Below, one piece after another: positions 23,801 to 34,500 of a stretch of DNA of 64,000 nucleotides; the stretch's first letter is position 1; each line of letters starts with the position of its first letter. Under the pieces are notes generated by a model. The model worked only from the letters and a program-made list of their open reading frames with translations, was not told the origin of the DNA and did not search any database. A program made the translations under genes and the position numbers. The DNA comes from Amyelois transitella (Eukaryota; Arthropoda; Insecta; Lepidoptera; Pyralidae). The stretch lies in contig NC_083526.1 in NCBI RefSeq assembly GCF_032362555.1, positions 7,522,001 through 7,586,000 of the forward strand, in the 5' to 3' direction.

Positions 23801-25408
23801 TCCCTTTTTACCTCTGAAAGCTTTGCAGGTAAATCTGACCCGTTTTGGATCAATGGTTACACATCCAGTTGCCTGAATGTGTAGGTTTCCTCACGATGTT
23901 TTGCCAGACCGTAAGAGAATCGGTTAGTATTCAAACTAATGTACATAACTTCGTAAATAATCATTTCTTCAGTTTCTTCATACAAAATAGTTTCTCGGAT
24001 ATATTACACTTTGCCATACAAAGCTACCGAATGGACTGAACTACAAATTCACTATAAAATTTTCAAATTTCTGTCCCTGTCTGTGGTTGGCATTTTTTAG
24101 TTGCATTTCTCATTCAAATTGTGGTATTTGTCGTTATTCCTTACATTTATTTTTACAGAGGTAGCCACTTACCTTTGCCAGCAAATGGCACTAATGCTTA
24201 TACTTTTTTCCCAATATAATAATTATACTTCCAACTCCATGTACTTATTTAATTAACACTTAGATTAAACCATGAATATCAGAAGAGCTAGAATTAATAA
24301 TAATTACTTGATAGAATTAACAATGACACTTATATTTCTCTATCACAGCGGTGTCAGGCGACATCTCGTCCCGCCACCCGGTAATCATGGGCCTCCGAAA
24401 CATTCTGAAGGCCGCGTGCGCCAACGACATCACCACTATCTCACTGCCACTGCTACTGAGACACGACCTCACAGAGGTGAGTCACATAGTTTACGCTCAT
24501 AATTCTTAATCATTTGATGTACATTGTCAGTAAACTTGTAAAAATCTGCCTCGAAGGGCCGAAGTTTTCAATCTGGCTCGAAGGACCAATGGTATGAATC
24601 CGACTAGAAGGACCAACGAAATCAATCCAGCTCGAAGGACCAACGAAGTCAATCCGGTTCGAAGGTTGCTCGAAAAAGCCTTTTTGTACAAATCGCTCTG
24701 CAAACTAACAATGTAATGTGATCGCAGGAGTGCACAGTGGCGTGGTGCAGCCGCCGCGCGGAGCTGGTGCTGAAGTGCGTGAAGGGGTTCGTGCTCGAGG
24801 CCTTCGGCTGGGGCGGAGCCCGGCCCGCCACGCTGCAGGTACGCCCATACACCTCTCCCGTGGCCTTCATTTATACAGAACTTGCTTTCACCCTCCGCTT
24901 CGCCCGCGCGAACGTGGCTTAGCTTATCAAAAGCGACAAATTAAGCGCTATCTGCAAAAAGCAATGAATTTAGCCACCTACAGAAGCGGCGAATATAGCG
25001 CCATCTACAAAAGAATACAGGTTTTTTGCAAATCCCACATATTTCCCCCTCACGAACCTTGAGATTATTTTTGTAGGCGATGGGCTAGCAACCTGTCACT
25101 ATTTGAATCTCCATTCCATCATAAAGCATTACAGCTAAACATGGCCTTTCAGTCTTTTCAAGATTGTTAGCTCTGTATACTGCTAGGGATAAAGACGTTG
25201 AAATGTATGTATGTAGATTAACCATGTACAGTCGCCTACAAAGAAATATATCGCTGTTCTCATCGTTCATTTGGATCGAATCGTGTTATTTCAGGTGGCG
25301 GCCCCACCCAACACGTCTCCGCAAGTGTTCGCGTCGCTGGCGGCGTTGCTGCCCGCCATCTTCCGGGTGTCCGCGCCCGTCAAGGCTAAACAACCAGCCG
25401 CACATTGA
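17899..25408 (+). CDS. FERRY complex subunit 3 / C12orf4 homologue
   Basis: Ten exons with consistent phases: 17899-18079, 18492-18682, 19069-19205, 20063-20287, 21060-21224, 22046-22250, 23539-23674, 24349-24476, 24728-24838, 25295-25408, giving 530 residues against about 550 in the human protein. Diagnostic segments match my memory of human C12orf4 along its length: [79 protein letters not shown] and [12 protein letters not shown] at the C terminus. In mammals the protein is a subunit of the FERRY Rab5 effector complex that links mRNAs to early endosomes; the same role here is inferred. No signal peptide or membrane segment is seen. Exon 1 begins at the first in-frame ATG after an AT-rich leader. 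Introns carry many SINEs; one sits against the exon 6 acceptor. Confidence 0.9.
18800..19015 (-). repeat. TATG-tailed SINE in FERRY3-homologue intron 2
   Basis: Degenerate minus copy ending in CATCCATGGGAGAGAG and GTGGTCCTATTTTTTTTTC, the 5' part of the family. It ends about 50 bases before the exon 3 acceptor at 19068. Confidence 0.7.
19248..19365 (+). repeat. tRNA-SINE 3' fragment
   Basis: GAGTTGCTTCGTGTAAAAAC and GTGGTGAGGATGCAAATGGG segments. It follows the exon 3 donor by about 40 bases. Confidence 0.7.
19545..20050. repeat. TATG-SINE copies in FERRY3-homologue intron 3
   Basis: A minus copy (about 19545-19745) followed by a degenerate plus copy (about 19885-20050). The latter ends 12 bases before the exon 4 acceptor (20062), so SINE tail sequence forms part of that acceptor's upstream region. 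Confidence 0.65.
20600..20975 (+). repeat. tRNA-SINE interrupted by another repeat
   Basis: SINE body 20600-20774 continues at 20931-20975. Between them lies a reverse-orientation copy of the repeat at 3845-3990. CAGAGTG flanks the insert on both sides and is the probable 7-base target-site duplication. Confidence 0.7.
21318..21423 (-). repeat. TATG-tailed SINE fragment
   Basis: Minus fragment ending at TAGAATTGAG immediately before the target-site duplication of the next SINE. It lies about 100 bases after the FERRY3-homologue exon 5 donor. Confidence 0.7.
21437..21622 (-). mobile_element. TATG-tailed SINE with perfect 13-base target-site duplication
   Basis: ATGCATCTAAGAC occurs at 21424-21436 and 21623-21635 and brackets the element exactly. 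This defines the family's ends: sense 5' end GTGCCGTGTGGTTCCCGG and 3' end in TATGTATGTAT. This copy has an internal deletion of about 90 bases relative to the 264-base copy at 21766. The duplication length fits LINE-type target-primed reverse transcription. Confidence 0.9.
21624..21690. repeat. 20-base perfect inverted repeat
   Basis: TGCATCTAAGACTCAAAATA (21624-21643) is the exact reverse complement of 21671-21690, with a 27-base spacer. The SINE above inserted into the left arm. Confidence 0.85.
21766..22029 (+). mobile_element. Full-length TATG-tailed SINE abutting a splice acceptor
   Basis: 264 bases from GTGCCGTGTGGTTCCCGG to the TATGTATTTATGT tail, flanked by the perfect 12-base duplication ATCTTCCCCGCC at 21754-21765 and 22030-22041. 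The right-hand duplication plus CCCAG forms the pyrimidine tract and acceptor of exon 6 (22046). This is the best reference copy for the family in the window. Confidence 0.92.
22266..22470 (-). mobile_element. Helitron-like element
   Basis: In reverse it ends GACGAAGTCGCGGGCGGCCT followed by CTAGT, and has the family body (AAACTACTGAACCGATTACC, CACGCAAAA, GTTTGTATGGATGTTTGTTAC). A near-identical plus-strand copy lies at 62177-62372. It starts 16 bases after the FERRY3-homologue exon 6 donor. Confidence 0.75.
22680..22895 (+). repeat. TATG-tailed SINE
   Basis: CCATGGATGTTGCTAAAGGC to the GTGACTATATGTATGTATG tail. It is directly followed by a LINE 3' fragment with the same type of tail. Confidence 0.8.
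22905..23098 (+). repeat. RTE-like LINE 3' end
   Basis: Encodes remnants of the extreme C terminus of the LINE protein ([13 protein letters not shown]-like, then [13 protein letters not shown]-like, frames broken) and ends TACCCCTCCGGGAAAGAGGC, GTGATTTTATGTGTGTAT. In better copies this C terminus belongs to a reverse-transcriptase polyprotein. Confidence 0.8.
23100..23215 (+). repeat. tRNA-like SINE remnant
   Basis: Has a tRNA-type B box and T-stem-like context (GGGTTCGAATCCCGGCC at about 23124-23140) followed by a non-tRNA body (TTGGCTTGGGTCTTGGATG). No complete cloverleaf or A box was seen, so it is not called as a tRNA gene. Confidence 0.6.
23222..23392 (+). mobile_element. Helitron-like element, second subtype
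   Basis: Begins AAAGTCCCTATTTTAGTCTG and ends GTGCGAAGCCGGGGCGGGTC followed by GCTAGT, the CTAGT terminus preceded by GC-rich sequence. Its body differs from the 22266 copy. Confidence 0.65.
23697..23965 (-). repeat. tRNA-SINE body, head lost
   Basis: Contains GAGTCACACGAAGCGACTCC, ACATCCAGTTGCCTGAATG and GTTTCCTCACGATGTTTTG in reverse orientation. It begins about 20 bases after the FERRY3-homologue exon 7 donor. Confidence 0.75.
25070..25225 (+). repeat. TATG-tailed SINE
   Basis: 5'-truncated copy from AGGCGATGGGCTAGCAACC to GAAATGTATGTATGTA, in the last intron of the FERRY3 homologue. Confidence 0.75.
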
Positions 25409-25659
25409 CGGGGAACAACTCTACCTGGCAATAGCCATGAATATATCACATTGGAAAGGACAAACTTGGATGGAGAAAATGTTCTTGAAATGTTCGGTCA
25501 TAAATAACTTCAAGAGACTATTGGATACGACAGTAGCGATTGCTATTGGCGGGTACATAATTACAATAATGATTTTTTATCATAAAAACGTTTGAACGTT
25601 TCAGTAGAAAATGAAGGAAATCTTTAATGATAATAATTTTTTAAACTCGGGTTAATAAA
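25409..25659 (+). other. 3' UTR of the FERRY3 homologue with polyadenylation signal
   Basis: AT-rich sequence after the stop codon, with AATAAA at 25654-25659. The next signal belongs to the opposite strand only 58 bases further on. Confidence 0.6.
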
Positions 25660-25716
25660 TGTTCGTGGTAAACAAAAAAATACCAAAAAGTAAAACAATA
25701 ATTTTCAAATCACATA

Positions 25717-27729
25717 TTTATTTAAAATGTTAAATCTAATACTCAAAATAGCGAATCCAACCTTAATAATAATTTGATGCATGTGAATATTTATATCTAA
25801 AATACGCTAAAATTGTTTGCAACAACATTATTTTTGTTCCCATCTTGTAAAATCTCACAAAATATGTGCGCTATTCAATTTTCCACCTTATGGTGAAAAA
25901 AAATATGTACTCTATACATTATCAATATAATTAACACAATCACAATACATAAATGTCAAAGAAAAGATCAAAAACTTTACAAAAACGCTCCACAAACATC
26001 ATTTTGACGTTACAATTCCTTTAAGATTCTTTGTAATGATAGTATAACGATTTTACACTAAACATCTACGAATAGCACAGAATTGTGGAATATTGGCACT
26101 GTTTAGATACCGTCGTGAACACAAAACCATTCATGAGTTTGTGTGCACTTCATAATATGCAGAAATAGTTTATTTTTAGCCTCTGTAAAACCATAACTTT
26201 GCAATCTCTTGGCTAATATTAACTTCAATGCTAAATTAAGATAAATTAGGGGCGTTCGTAAGGCTTTAAAAATCAAAATAACCTCAAATTATGTGACCAC
26301 GAAAATATAGTTACTATCTGAAGAATCCTTCTACATAAAATTCTTTGTACATGAGATATTTTTTGCCACTGTGACATATAAAGTTCATCATTTTAAAGTC
26401 ATCATATGACTCCATATTGTCTCGACGAACCTAAATGGCAAATTTATTAAAACTATAAAGACACCTTTAGTATACGAACACGAGAGCTTATTGCCAAAGT
26501 TGTAGTCTTGTAAGTCTCTATTTCTTACAACAAAATACTTTTAAAACTTGCTCTGGTAGCGGCTTATGCTCCTAATTGGCATTTATCGCGTCAAATATAA
26601 GTTGGCACAAATGTTTTAAAACTTGTTGCACGTAAAATGTACAACGGTCCCTGTCCCGGATCAGTTGTTATATCAGTACTAGTAAAAGTAGTGCCAATTT
26701 ATGTTTGACGGGCTTTCAAAACATTCCAATATCTATCTAAATAATGAAATAACGCTCAGTTGTATAAACAGTTGAAATTAATAAAACACAGACAATGATG
26801 GAATTTATCGAGCAGTGGAACAAGAAACTTTGAAGTTTAGTTCCAAAATGATGCAGAAATTTTCAGACACGTGTGAAGTTCTTATGATGAATGTATTAAT
26901 ACTTAACAGAGAAAAAGTCTTTTGCTGGGACGAGACTTCGAATATTCACTTGGTGTAAGTAAATCATTAATAACCCATTTATACAACTGAGATAACATAG
27001 AATGAAATAAACTAGGTAATCATGATAGCGTTATAAAATTATAACTAAAATGGAACACAATCAAACTATAACTAAAGCCATTCTAAAAACAAAAGAAGAA
27101 TTAAAGAAAATTATCTAGATGGCAGCACAGTTAAAACCAAGAGTTGTTTGAAAACCTAAACAGGTTATATAACTTTGAACAGTAAATGTTTTCTGAATAA
27201 AACGCGTTCAATTGAGTAAAGTCAGACGTCCTAGATAATTCACCAACTAATTCAGACAAGTGAAACATTTAAGTAGTTGCATATTGAGTGCTTTTTTAAA
27301 ATTCTGAACTAGAAAAATTTCTGTAAAAAAAAAGTTTCTGTTCCCACAGGAATATCAGAAAATCTGTTACATACCGAATTCCAATTCTGTAGACCTGGTA
27401 ATTTTCTGTGTATCGTCAATCAGTCAGTCAATGTCCTCAATAAAAAATAAATAAAAGTAATCTGTCAAGTGCTGGTCCAATCACAAAAGATTATTGAACC
27501 GCCATCAATGTGCTGCCACCTACCGTCCATTTTTAAAACCTCTCATTACTAATATCAGTTCATTCACATTCAGTGTAGCCTTCGACTTGAGGCGATAATT
27601 CCATGGAAATTGAACATCTCGAAAAACAGGGTTAAACATCAGAAACATCAAATAAAAAATATAAATTTTCTATACCAGTCGTGGTTTATGAAATATAGTC
27701 ATCTCTGCAGCACCTTTATGTACCTGCAA
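25717..27729 (-). other. Probable long 3' UTR of the Ki-67-like gene
   Basis: On the minus strand a pyrimidine tract and acceptor (TTTGTTGCAG, about 27730) could receive the donor that follows the stop codon (CTAAG then GTGAGT, about 28525), making a spliced 3' UTR. An AATAAA lies at 25717-25722 in minus orientation. The 2 kb between are AT-rich, without open frames or recognisable repeats. This assignment is inference. Confidence 0.4.
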
Positions 27730-28124
27730 CAAATTAAAGGCTTTGTTACTATTAACTCTGTCTACAAACATAAACTTGTATAACATACTTGTTTAAAATG
27801 TTACAAAATTTAAACATTTACCTGGCTGGAATCAATATGCTCTTGTCATTTATACGCATCTAGGAACATCCAGGAATTGATATAAAGGTTACAAGCTTGG
27901 AACCGTAAGGTTGATGTAAAATATGTAATGTAAAATGGAGTTTATATTGTTTATTTTTTAATAATAAAATGTATTTATTATTAAATTTTTAGACTGTAAG
28001 ATATGTGTGATATAATAAGTATAAAATTTATACAAGGAAATTAAAGTTAATTGTAAAAATCCTAAATTAAACTGCAATAATTTTTATTTATTCGGAATTT
28101 AAGTAGTGTTTTGCTTTTTCTTCC

Positions 28125-28485
28125 TTCTGGCTTTAGTCTCAGTTGCATCCGCATCACTATAGACAGGAGTCTATGTCTTCGACCATGGACCCTGGATTAG
28201 GTGAGTCAGGTTTTTACATGAAGTGACTCCCATACGACGACCTCTGCAACCTTTGCAAGGAAACCTAACTCGTATTGAATCATGGTTACACATCCAGTTG
28301 CCTGAATGTGCAGTTTCCTCATGATGTTTTCCTTCACTGTAAGAGCATCAGTTAGTATTCAAACTAATGTAATAACTTTTAACATAGTCATCAGATACAT
28401 GGCCTGGGTGGGATTCGAACCTGTGCCTTTCTGCGCATCACGCATTTTAACCGGGCACCTTACCAATTCCATCACCGACGCCCTT
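28125..28485 (-). repeat. tRNA-derived SINE, full length
   Basis: In reverse: a head with GGGCGTCGGTGATGGAATTG, B box GGTTCGAATCC (28407-28417 in genome order), then the standard body to the AAAGCCAGAAGGAAGAA end. This is the best minus copy of the family and lies in the Ki-67-like 3' UTR intron. Confidence 0.85.
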
Positions 28486-28578
28486 AAAGTAATATATTGC
28501 TATAGAACTTTAAATAAATACTCACCTTAGAGATAAAATTTGTACTTTGTAGCGAACCTGTGTTCCTCCGTCCGGCCG

Positions 28579-31500
28579 TTATCTCTTGCCGCGAGTACTC
28601 TTCTTTGTTTCTGAAACAATTATCAGTCAATCAATATTTGAAACACTTGCATTACTGACTAACCGACCTACGATTTTGGAAAAGAATCTATCTCTTTCTC
28701 TCATGGATGCTGTAAAGGTGAACAGACAAATTCATCTAGTGCAGCTTTTACATACATATAGTCACGTCTGTATCCCTTGCGGTGTAGACAAAGACAACAG
28801 TTTTGAAAAGACTGAAGGGTCACATTCAGCTGTATGGCTAAATGATGAAATTGAGATTCAAATAGTGACAGGTTGCTAGCCTATCGTCTTCAAGAAGAAG
28901 GTACGGAGTTCTTAGGAAAAAGAGGATACAAGAAATCGAGCCAAACACCAGGACGATAATGAAAGAATTGAATTTATAAGTAAAAATAATAATTACCCGT
29001 AATAGCCTTACTCCTGGCGCTGCGCTTCACCGGCGACGCCGGCTTGGCCACTACGCGTTTCGCTCGCTTGCCTGATTCTGTTAAATTATATGATAATAAA
29101 ATATTATTGAATTATTGACAGACATATCATTGTATTCATACATATGAGCTTAAATTAATAGAATTACAATTGTGGATAAAGTAAACTACGTATGTAGGAA
29201 TCGTGGTAAGGAAATATATAGTTAGATTCAAATAGTGAAAGGTTACTAGCCCATCGCCTATATGAAAAATCCCAAGATTATAACCTATTCCTTAGCCACC
29301 TTTAACAACATCCATGGGAAAGAGATGGAGTGTTCCTGTTATTTTTCATATTGGTGCCGGGAACCACACTTCAGATATTATTCACAGTTAGACAGTTTAT
29401 TCGATACAAACAAAAATACACAAATCTATTCCCTGTCGCACCCTCCACTGCTTTAGTCAGGTACTTTCCCCATCCATCCATCACGGGACACGTATATATT
29501 TTCTTACCTTTAGCAGGTTTGGCGGGGGTGTCAGCGGTCTTCCTCTTTCGCGTAGCTGGCGCCGTTTCGGCCACAGACTGGAACAAAGCATATTATGTTA
29601 ACAACTGTCCATCGTATAATACAATCAATGCATTTGATTTTATGTATATTTATTTATTTCTTTAAAGGTTGTTCTATCATTACAGATGTAGGTCCAAGAG
29701 AATAGAATTACACAATTTCAACGAATTTTTAATTATATTTTACGCAATAAAGATGTACAACACAATAGGCGGCCTTAAAACATTATCTGCCAATCAACCA
29801 GTGGGTCTAATCTAAAACCCGCATGTTCAGTCAATTAGATGTGTAAACCCTGTTCCAATATAAGTTAAGTTTATCTAGTAATTACAGTAAAAGCTGAAAT
29901 ATGCATGGAGAGTTGGTGTAAAAAGAAAAATAGAGTGACGTAACTACTCTTACACCCCACCACTAATTAAGTCCGTAATGGAAATTAATAATTTTGGCAA
30001 AAATTATCGATTTCCATTACAGACTCTACCATGGAAAACTTTTGTCAAGAGAACTGCCTCCAATAAATTCCCTGAAAACTGCATCAAAATTAATATACAA
30101 ACATACAGGTCAAACTGAGAACACCCTTTTTTCTTTTGAAGGCGGTAAAAACTAGAAGTGGTGGTATGTAAAAGTATATTAAATGCACTAAGATATTATG
30201 TGTGTGTAGTAAGTGAACCTGTTTCCCGCGGGCGGCCCCGCTGCCCGCCTGCGCCTTGGCGTCGGCCACGCCGCCGGCCCTCGTCTTCCGCACCTTGCTG
30301 GGAACCTCTACTTCGGCCGTAGACTTCCGTTTCCTGTTGGCTTCCGCTTTGCTCGCCCGATTTGGTTTTACCTAAAGAAATATATTTATTTAGACTAAAA
30401 ACTCTTGTGGGAATTTCCAGAAATTATTTTAGCTATGTTCCTTCTAAACAACATCTAAAGAATGATAGTAGCATCAATAATAAAAATAAAACCGTTTAAA
30501 AAAAAATTAGGACCAATGTCCTAATTTTCTCAAAGATTGTTCAACAAAAATTTTGTTGAACAATCTTTGAGATTGAAAGTAAGGAGTAATTTTGCTTTGA
30601 TAATATTACTATGGAATCACAATAACATTTTGAACTGTTATTGTCTTACCAACATCAAATACAGATTAACCTACCTCTGTTTCTGCATCTGCTTTCTTCC
30701 CCCGAGTCTTCTTTTCTTGCGCCTCACTCACTTTACCTCTCCTTCTTACAGGAGATGCACTAATATTGCTTTGTTCACTTTTATCAGCCTTTTTGCCTCT
30801 TTTTTGTGCTACTTTTACATCTTTTTGTGCGACTTTGACCTCTTTTTGTGCAACTTTTACCTCTTGTGCATCTGTTTTCCGTCCTCTAGTTAACGTTTTT
30901 TCTTCTTTCGTGTCAATTTTCCGCCCCCTTTTCGATGATACAGATTTATTCGCCTCTACTTTTGCACCCCTTCCTTTCTTTGCTTCAACATCTTGAGTTT
31001 TTCTGCCTCGTTTTGGCGATTCAACCTTTCCTACAGTATTTCGACCCCTCCTCGTTGCTACAGGTTTTTGCTCTTCGCTATCTTTAGCCTTTTTCGGCGC
31101 TGGTGTTTCAACTGTTTCCGTTTTGCGTCCCCGCTTTGCCGGTACAGTTTTTTCAACCGCATCGCTCTTCTTACCACTGCCTTTATTGGTTTCAATGACT
31201 GCCTTTTTACCCCTAGTTTTTGTCGGCTTCTCTTCAACGCTTTCTGTTTTGTTTGTTTTCGGTGATTTAGACTTAGTTGCAGGTTTAGTTACTTCTACGT
31301 CAGTGTTCTTACGGTGTCTAGTCGTGCGGCCTTTAGGAGATTCAGTCTTCTTGTCCACAACCTCAGTGGGAGCTGTAGTTTTTCTTGTGCGTCGTTGTTT
31401 ATTGGGCACTTCGCTTTGACCTGCAGAAGTTTCCTTCTGACTTAAAGCAGCTTGAGCCTTCGTCACTCGTGGCTTCATTTTTGGCGACGGTTTGGAAACA

Positions 31501-34500
31501 ACTAAACTGACTCGCTTTCCTCTCGTCCTTTTCGGCGATTTTGGTTTCTGAATATCTACTGATTCCGTTTCAGTGTTCTTCTGTCTCCGAGTAGTTCTTT
31601 TCTTGGGGCTCGGTGATTTTTCTTGCACATTTGCGGCGGGTTTTGGACTCATGACTGGCGCTTTTTTCGCAACAACCAAAGTCGCGCGTTTTTTCACACC
31701 AGAATCGTTTTTCGCGCTCATTCTTGTTACTTTCGGTGAAAGAACTATTGTTTTCTTCGGTGACACGACAACTGGTGCAGTTTTAGGTGAAACGACGACT
31801 GAGGCCTTGCCACGGACTTTGCCTCGTGTCCTTTTGGGTGAAACTACTATTTTGGTTACCGAAGTGACACCCTTCACTTTTGTATCGCATTCCGAAGTCT
31901 GTAAAACTGGCACTTCGACCACAGTTGTTGTGAAACTGCAATAAAAAGAATTAATATAGAGTACGGAAAAGTTGTATGTATTTCATGACATTTCATTTCT
32001 GAATCGTGGTCATACGCCAAGAGGATGTCGAAAAAGAACAAGTATACCAACCTGGCAGAGTGGTCGGCGCGCGCGATGGGCGACACGCGGCCCAGCGCGG
32101 CCGGCGCGCGCGCGCGCCCCTTCAGCGGCGTGGAGTGCACCAGCGCGCGCTTCTTCAGCGGCAGCACGCGCCCCATAGCGTCTATGCCACTAGCACTCGA
32201 GCCGCGGGAAACTCTAGAGCTGTCCCTCGACGCTAACGACCTCTTCTTAATGGGCAACGTGTGTGAGCTGTAATTCTCAGCGGTGGATCTCTTTCTTGAC
32301 ACGTTTTCCTCGCTTTGAGTTAAAGTACTATTGCGCGCGCGCGACGTACACAGCGGAGCGTTCCCTTCGACTGTACTCGTCGCTAGTTTCTGCAATTCCC
32401 GGGCACGTTTTTTTTCCAAACACTTTTGTAACTCCTTTTGAAGCCATTCTTCAGGCTTTTCGATTATTTCGTCGATAGACACGTGCAAAGAACGACGCCT
32501 CTTACGCGGCTTCTCATTCTTCTTGATGAAAGTTCGAGAGTAAACCGCTTTGATCGGCGGCCTGCCGATCAATCTATCAAATAGCAACTCGCTATCTCTA
32601 TACGAATGAGTTGATTCGTTGAACAGCTCCTCAACTCCACTGACGTTAATGTCATTCTGTTCCTTCTCCTGACGGAACATCGCCTTGACGCCACGGACGT
32701 CGCTCAAGTCATTGCGAGGCGAATTCTTTCGCAAAACCTTCTTAACGCCAGATACATTACGCAAATCGTTTGCTGGACTGCTAGCTCCAAAGAGTTTTTT
32801 GACTCCTCTTACATCTCTCAAATCGTTTTTAGGAGATTTCGCCTTCTTCTGCGTCTGAAACAGTGACTTAACACCGGTCACACGTCTCAAATCATTCTTA
32901 GGAGACGCCGCGAATACTTCTTTGACTCTGACATCGCTTAATCTGTTCTTTGGAGACCTCGCGAATACGTTTTTGACTCCTGAAACGCGAGTCAGATCAT
33001 TTTTAATCGATCTTCGCGTACGAGGCGTTCGTAAGAGACCCTTTACGCCTTTGACATTGCGCAAATCATTATCAGGCGTCTGTTTCTTGAACAATCTCTT
33101 GATTCCTGTCAAATTGGGGCTGTTATTTGGAGTTCCCAGGGGACTGACGAATACTTCTGGAGTATATGATCCAGTTTCGTTCAAAATTGAGTTATCTGGC
33201 GTTTGTCCCAACGCCACAGTATGCCTTGTCGGTCTCTTTGGTACATCATCGTCATCAAATAATTGTTTACGAGAGAATTCCGTCATGCTCTGAGATAGTT
33301 TCCGTTTCACTGGACTATTGAACAACTGTTTCACGAAATCAGACTCGTTCAAATCGTCGATTATGGATCGTTTCGACAGCGGTTTCTTAGCGGTCGAATG
33401 CTTATTTTTGACCGCTTCTTGCACCAACTTCACCGCACTCTTTGGCGTCACTACATCTTCCACAATCATCGAGTTACTTCCCTCGTTCCTGTCAGAATTT
33501 GACTCCTTGCTTAATCTGGACGCGGTGTTTCTCGCGCCAAAGTTGAACGATTTAGATTTCAACGATTTGCGATCTTTCTTTGGCTTCGGAGGTTTCAACG
33601 AGCCTCTCCCCTGTTTTGATGACCTTAGAGAGGTCAATGAACTCTGAGTCGAGTCCAATAGATTTTGGATGCTCAGAACTGGCGTACAGACTTCTTCCAC
33701 AGGGCTTTGCCTGTTTTCGGGAGTACATATGCCCTCGTTTGTTACATTTGAGATACTAAGAGATAAGTTACTACGGGTTTTACGTTGATTTCCTGTATTA
33801 TCCTTAGGGCTATTTATAGGAGACTTAGGGCTCAATGTAGTTCTAGATTTTCGAGTTGTAGAAACATTAGTCTTAGGACTTGACTGAAGCGATTTGGGTC
33901 TTGATAAAGATTTAGTTTTGCGAGTCACAGCGCTTATATTAATCACAGGACTGGATAGGGATCTAGGGCTCGACAAAGACTTTGTTTTGCGTGTTGCTGG
34001 ACTTATTTTAGAATTCGGACTTACATTCAACGATTTAGAACTCGATAGCGATTTAGATTTGCGAGTTCCAGTTATGATAGTCTTTGGACTTATTACAGAT
34101 GATTTTTCAAGCGAAACGGAATTAGTGGCTCTGCTTGCTCGTTTGGAAGATTTAGGGGAGGATTCATCATCAGAGACTGTTGAAATGAGCAGCAAATCAC
34201 TGTCATTTAGCCTTGAGCGACTGCGCGAAGCGCGGGACACTCTCGTACTGTTAACTGATATGTGTTTTTGTGTATTTTCTGGGGTCGACCAAGATTTGGA
34301 TCTACGTGAAGACCCACGCGAAATTTGAGAAGTTTTAGAATTTTGCGATATATTAGCACTGGATAAAGACCTTTTGGAACCTCTAGTAGTTTTAGCAACA
34401 TATGGTGTACTTGAAGTCAATAATGATGGGTCTATGGTAGATCTAGTTTTCCTACCGATGCTGTTTTGAGGCGTACCGAAACTGTCGCTGCTCTTAGTCG

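Noticed and set aside
25164-25595. 143-codon plus-strand open frame at the end of the FERRY3 homologue
   Set aside because: It runs through a SINE tail and reads exon 10 in the wrong frame; the correct frame ends at 25408.
32006-34328. Several plus-strand open frames across 30.5-35.1 kb
   Set aside because: They lie opposite the phase-consistent, repeat-bearing exons of the Ki-67-like gene and reflect its codon bias.
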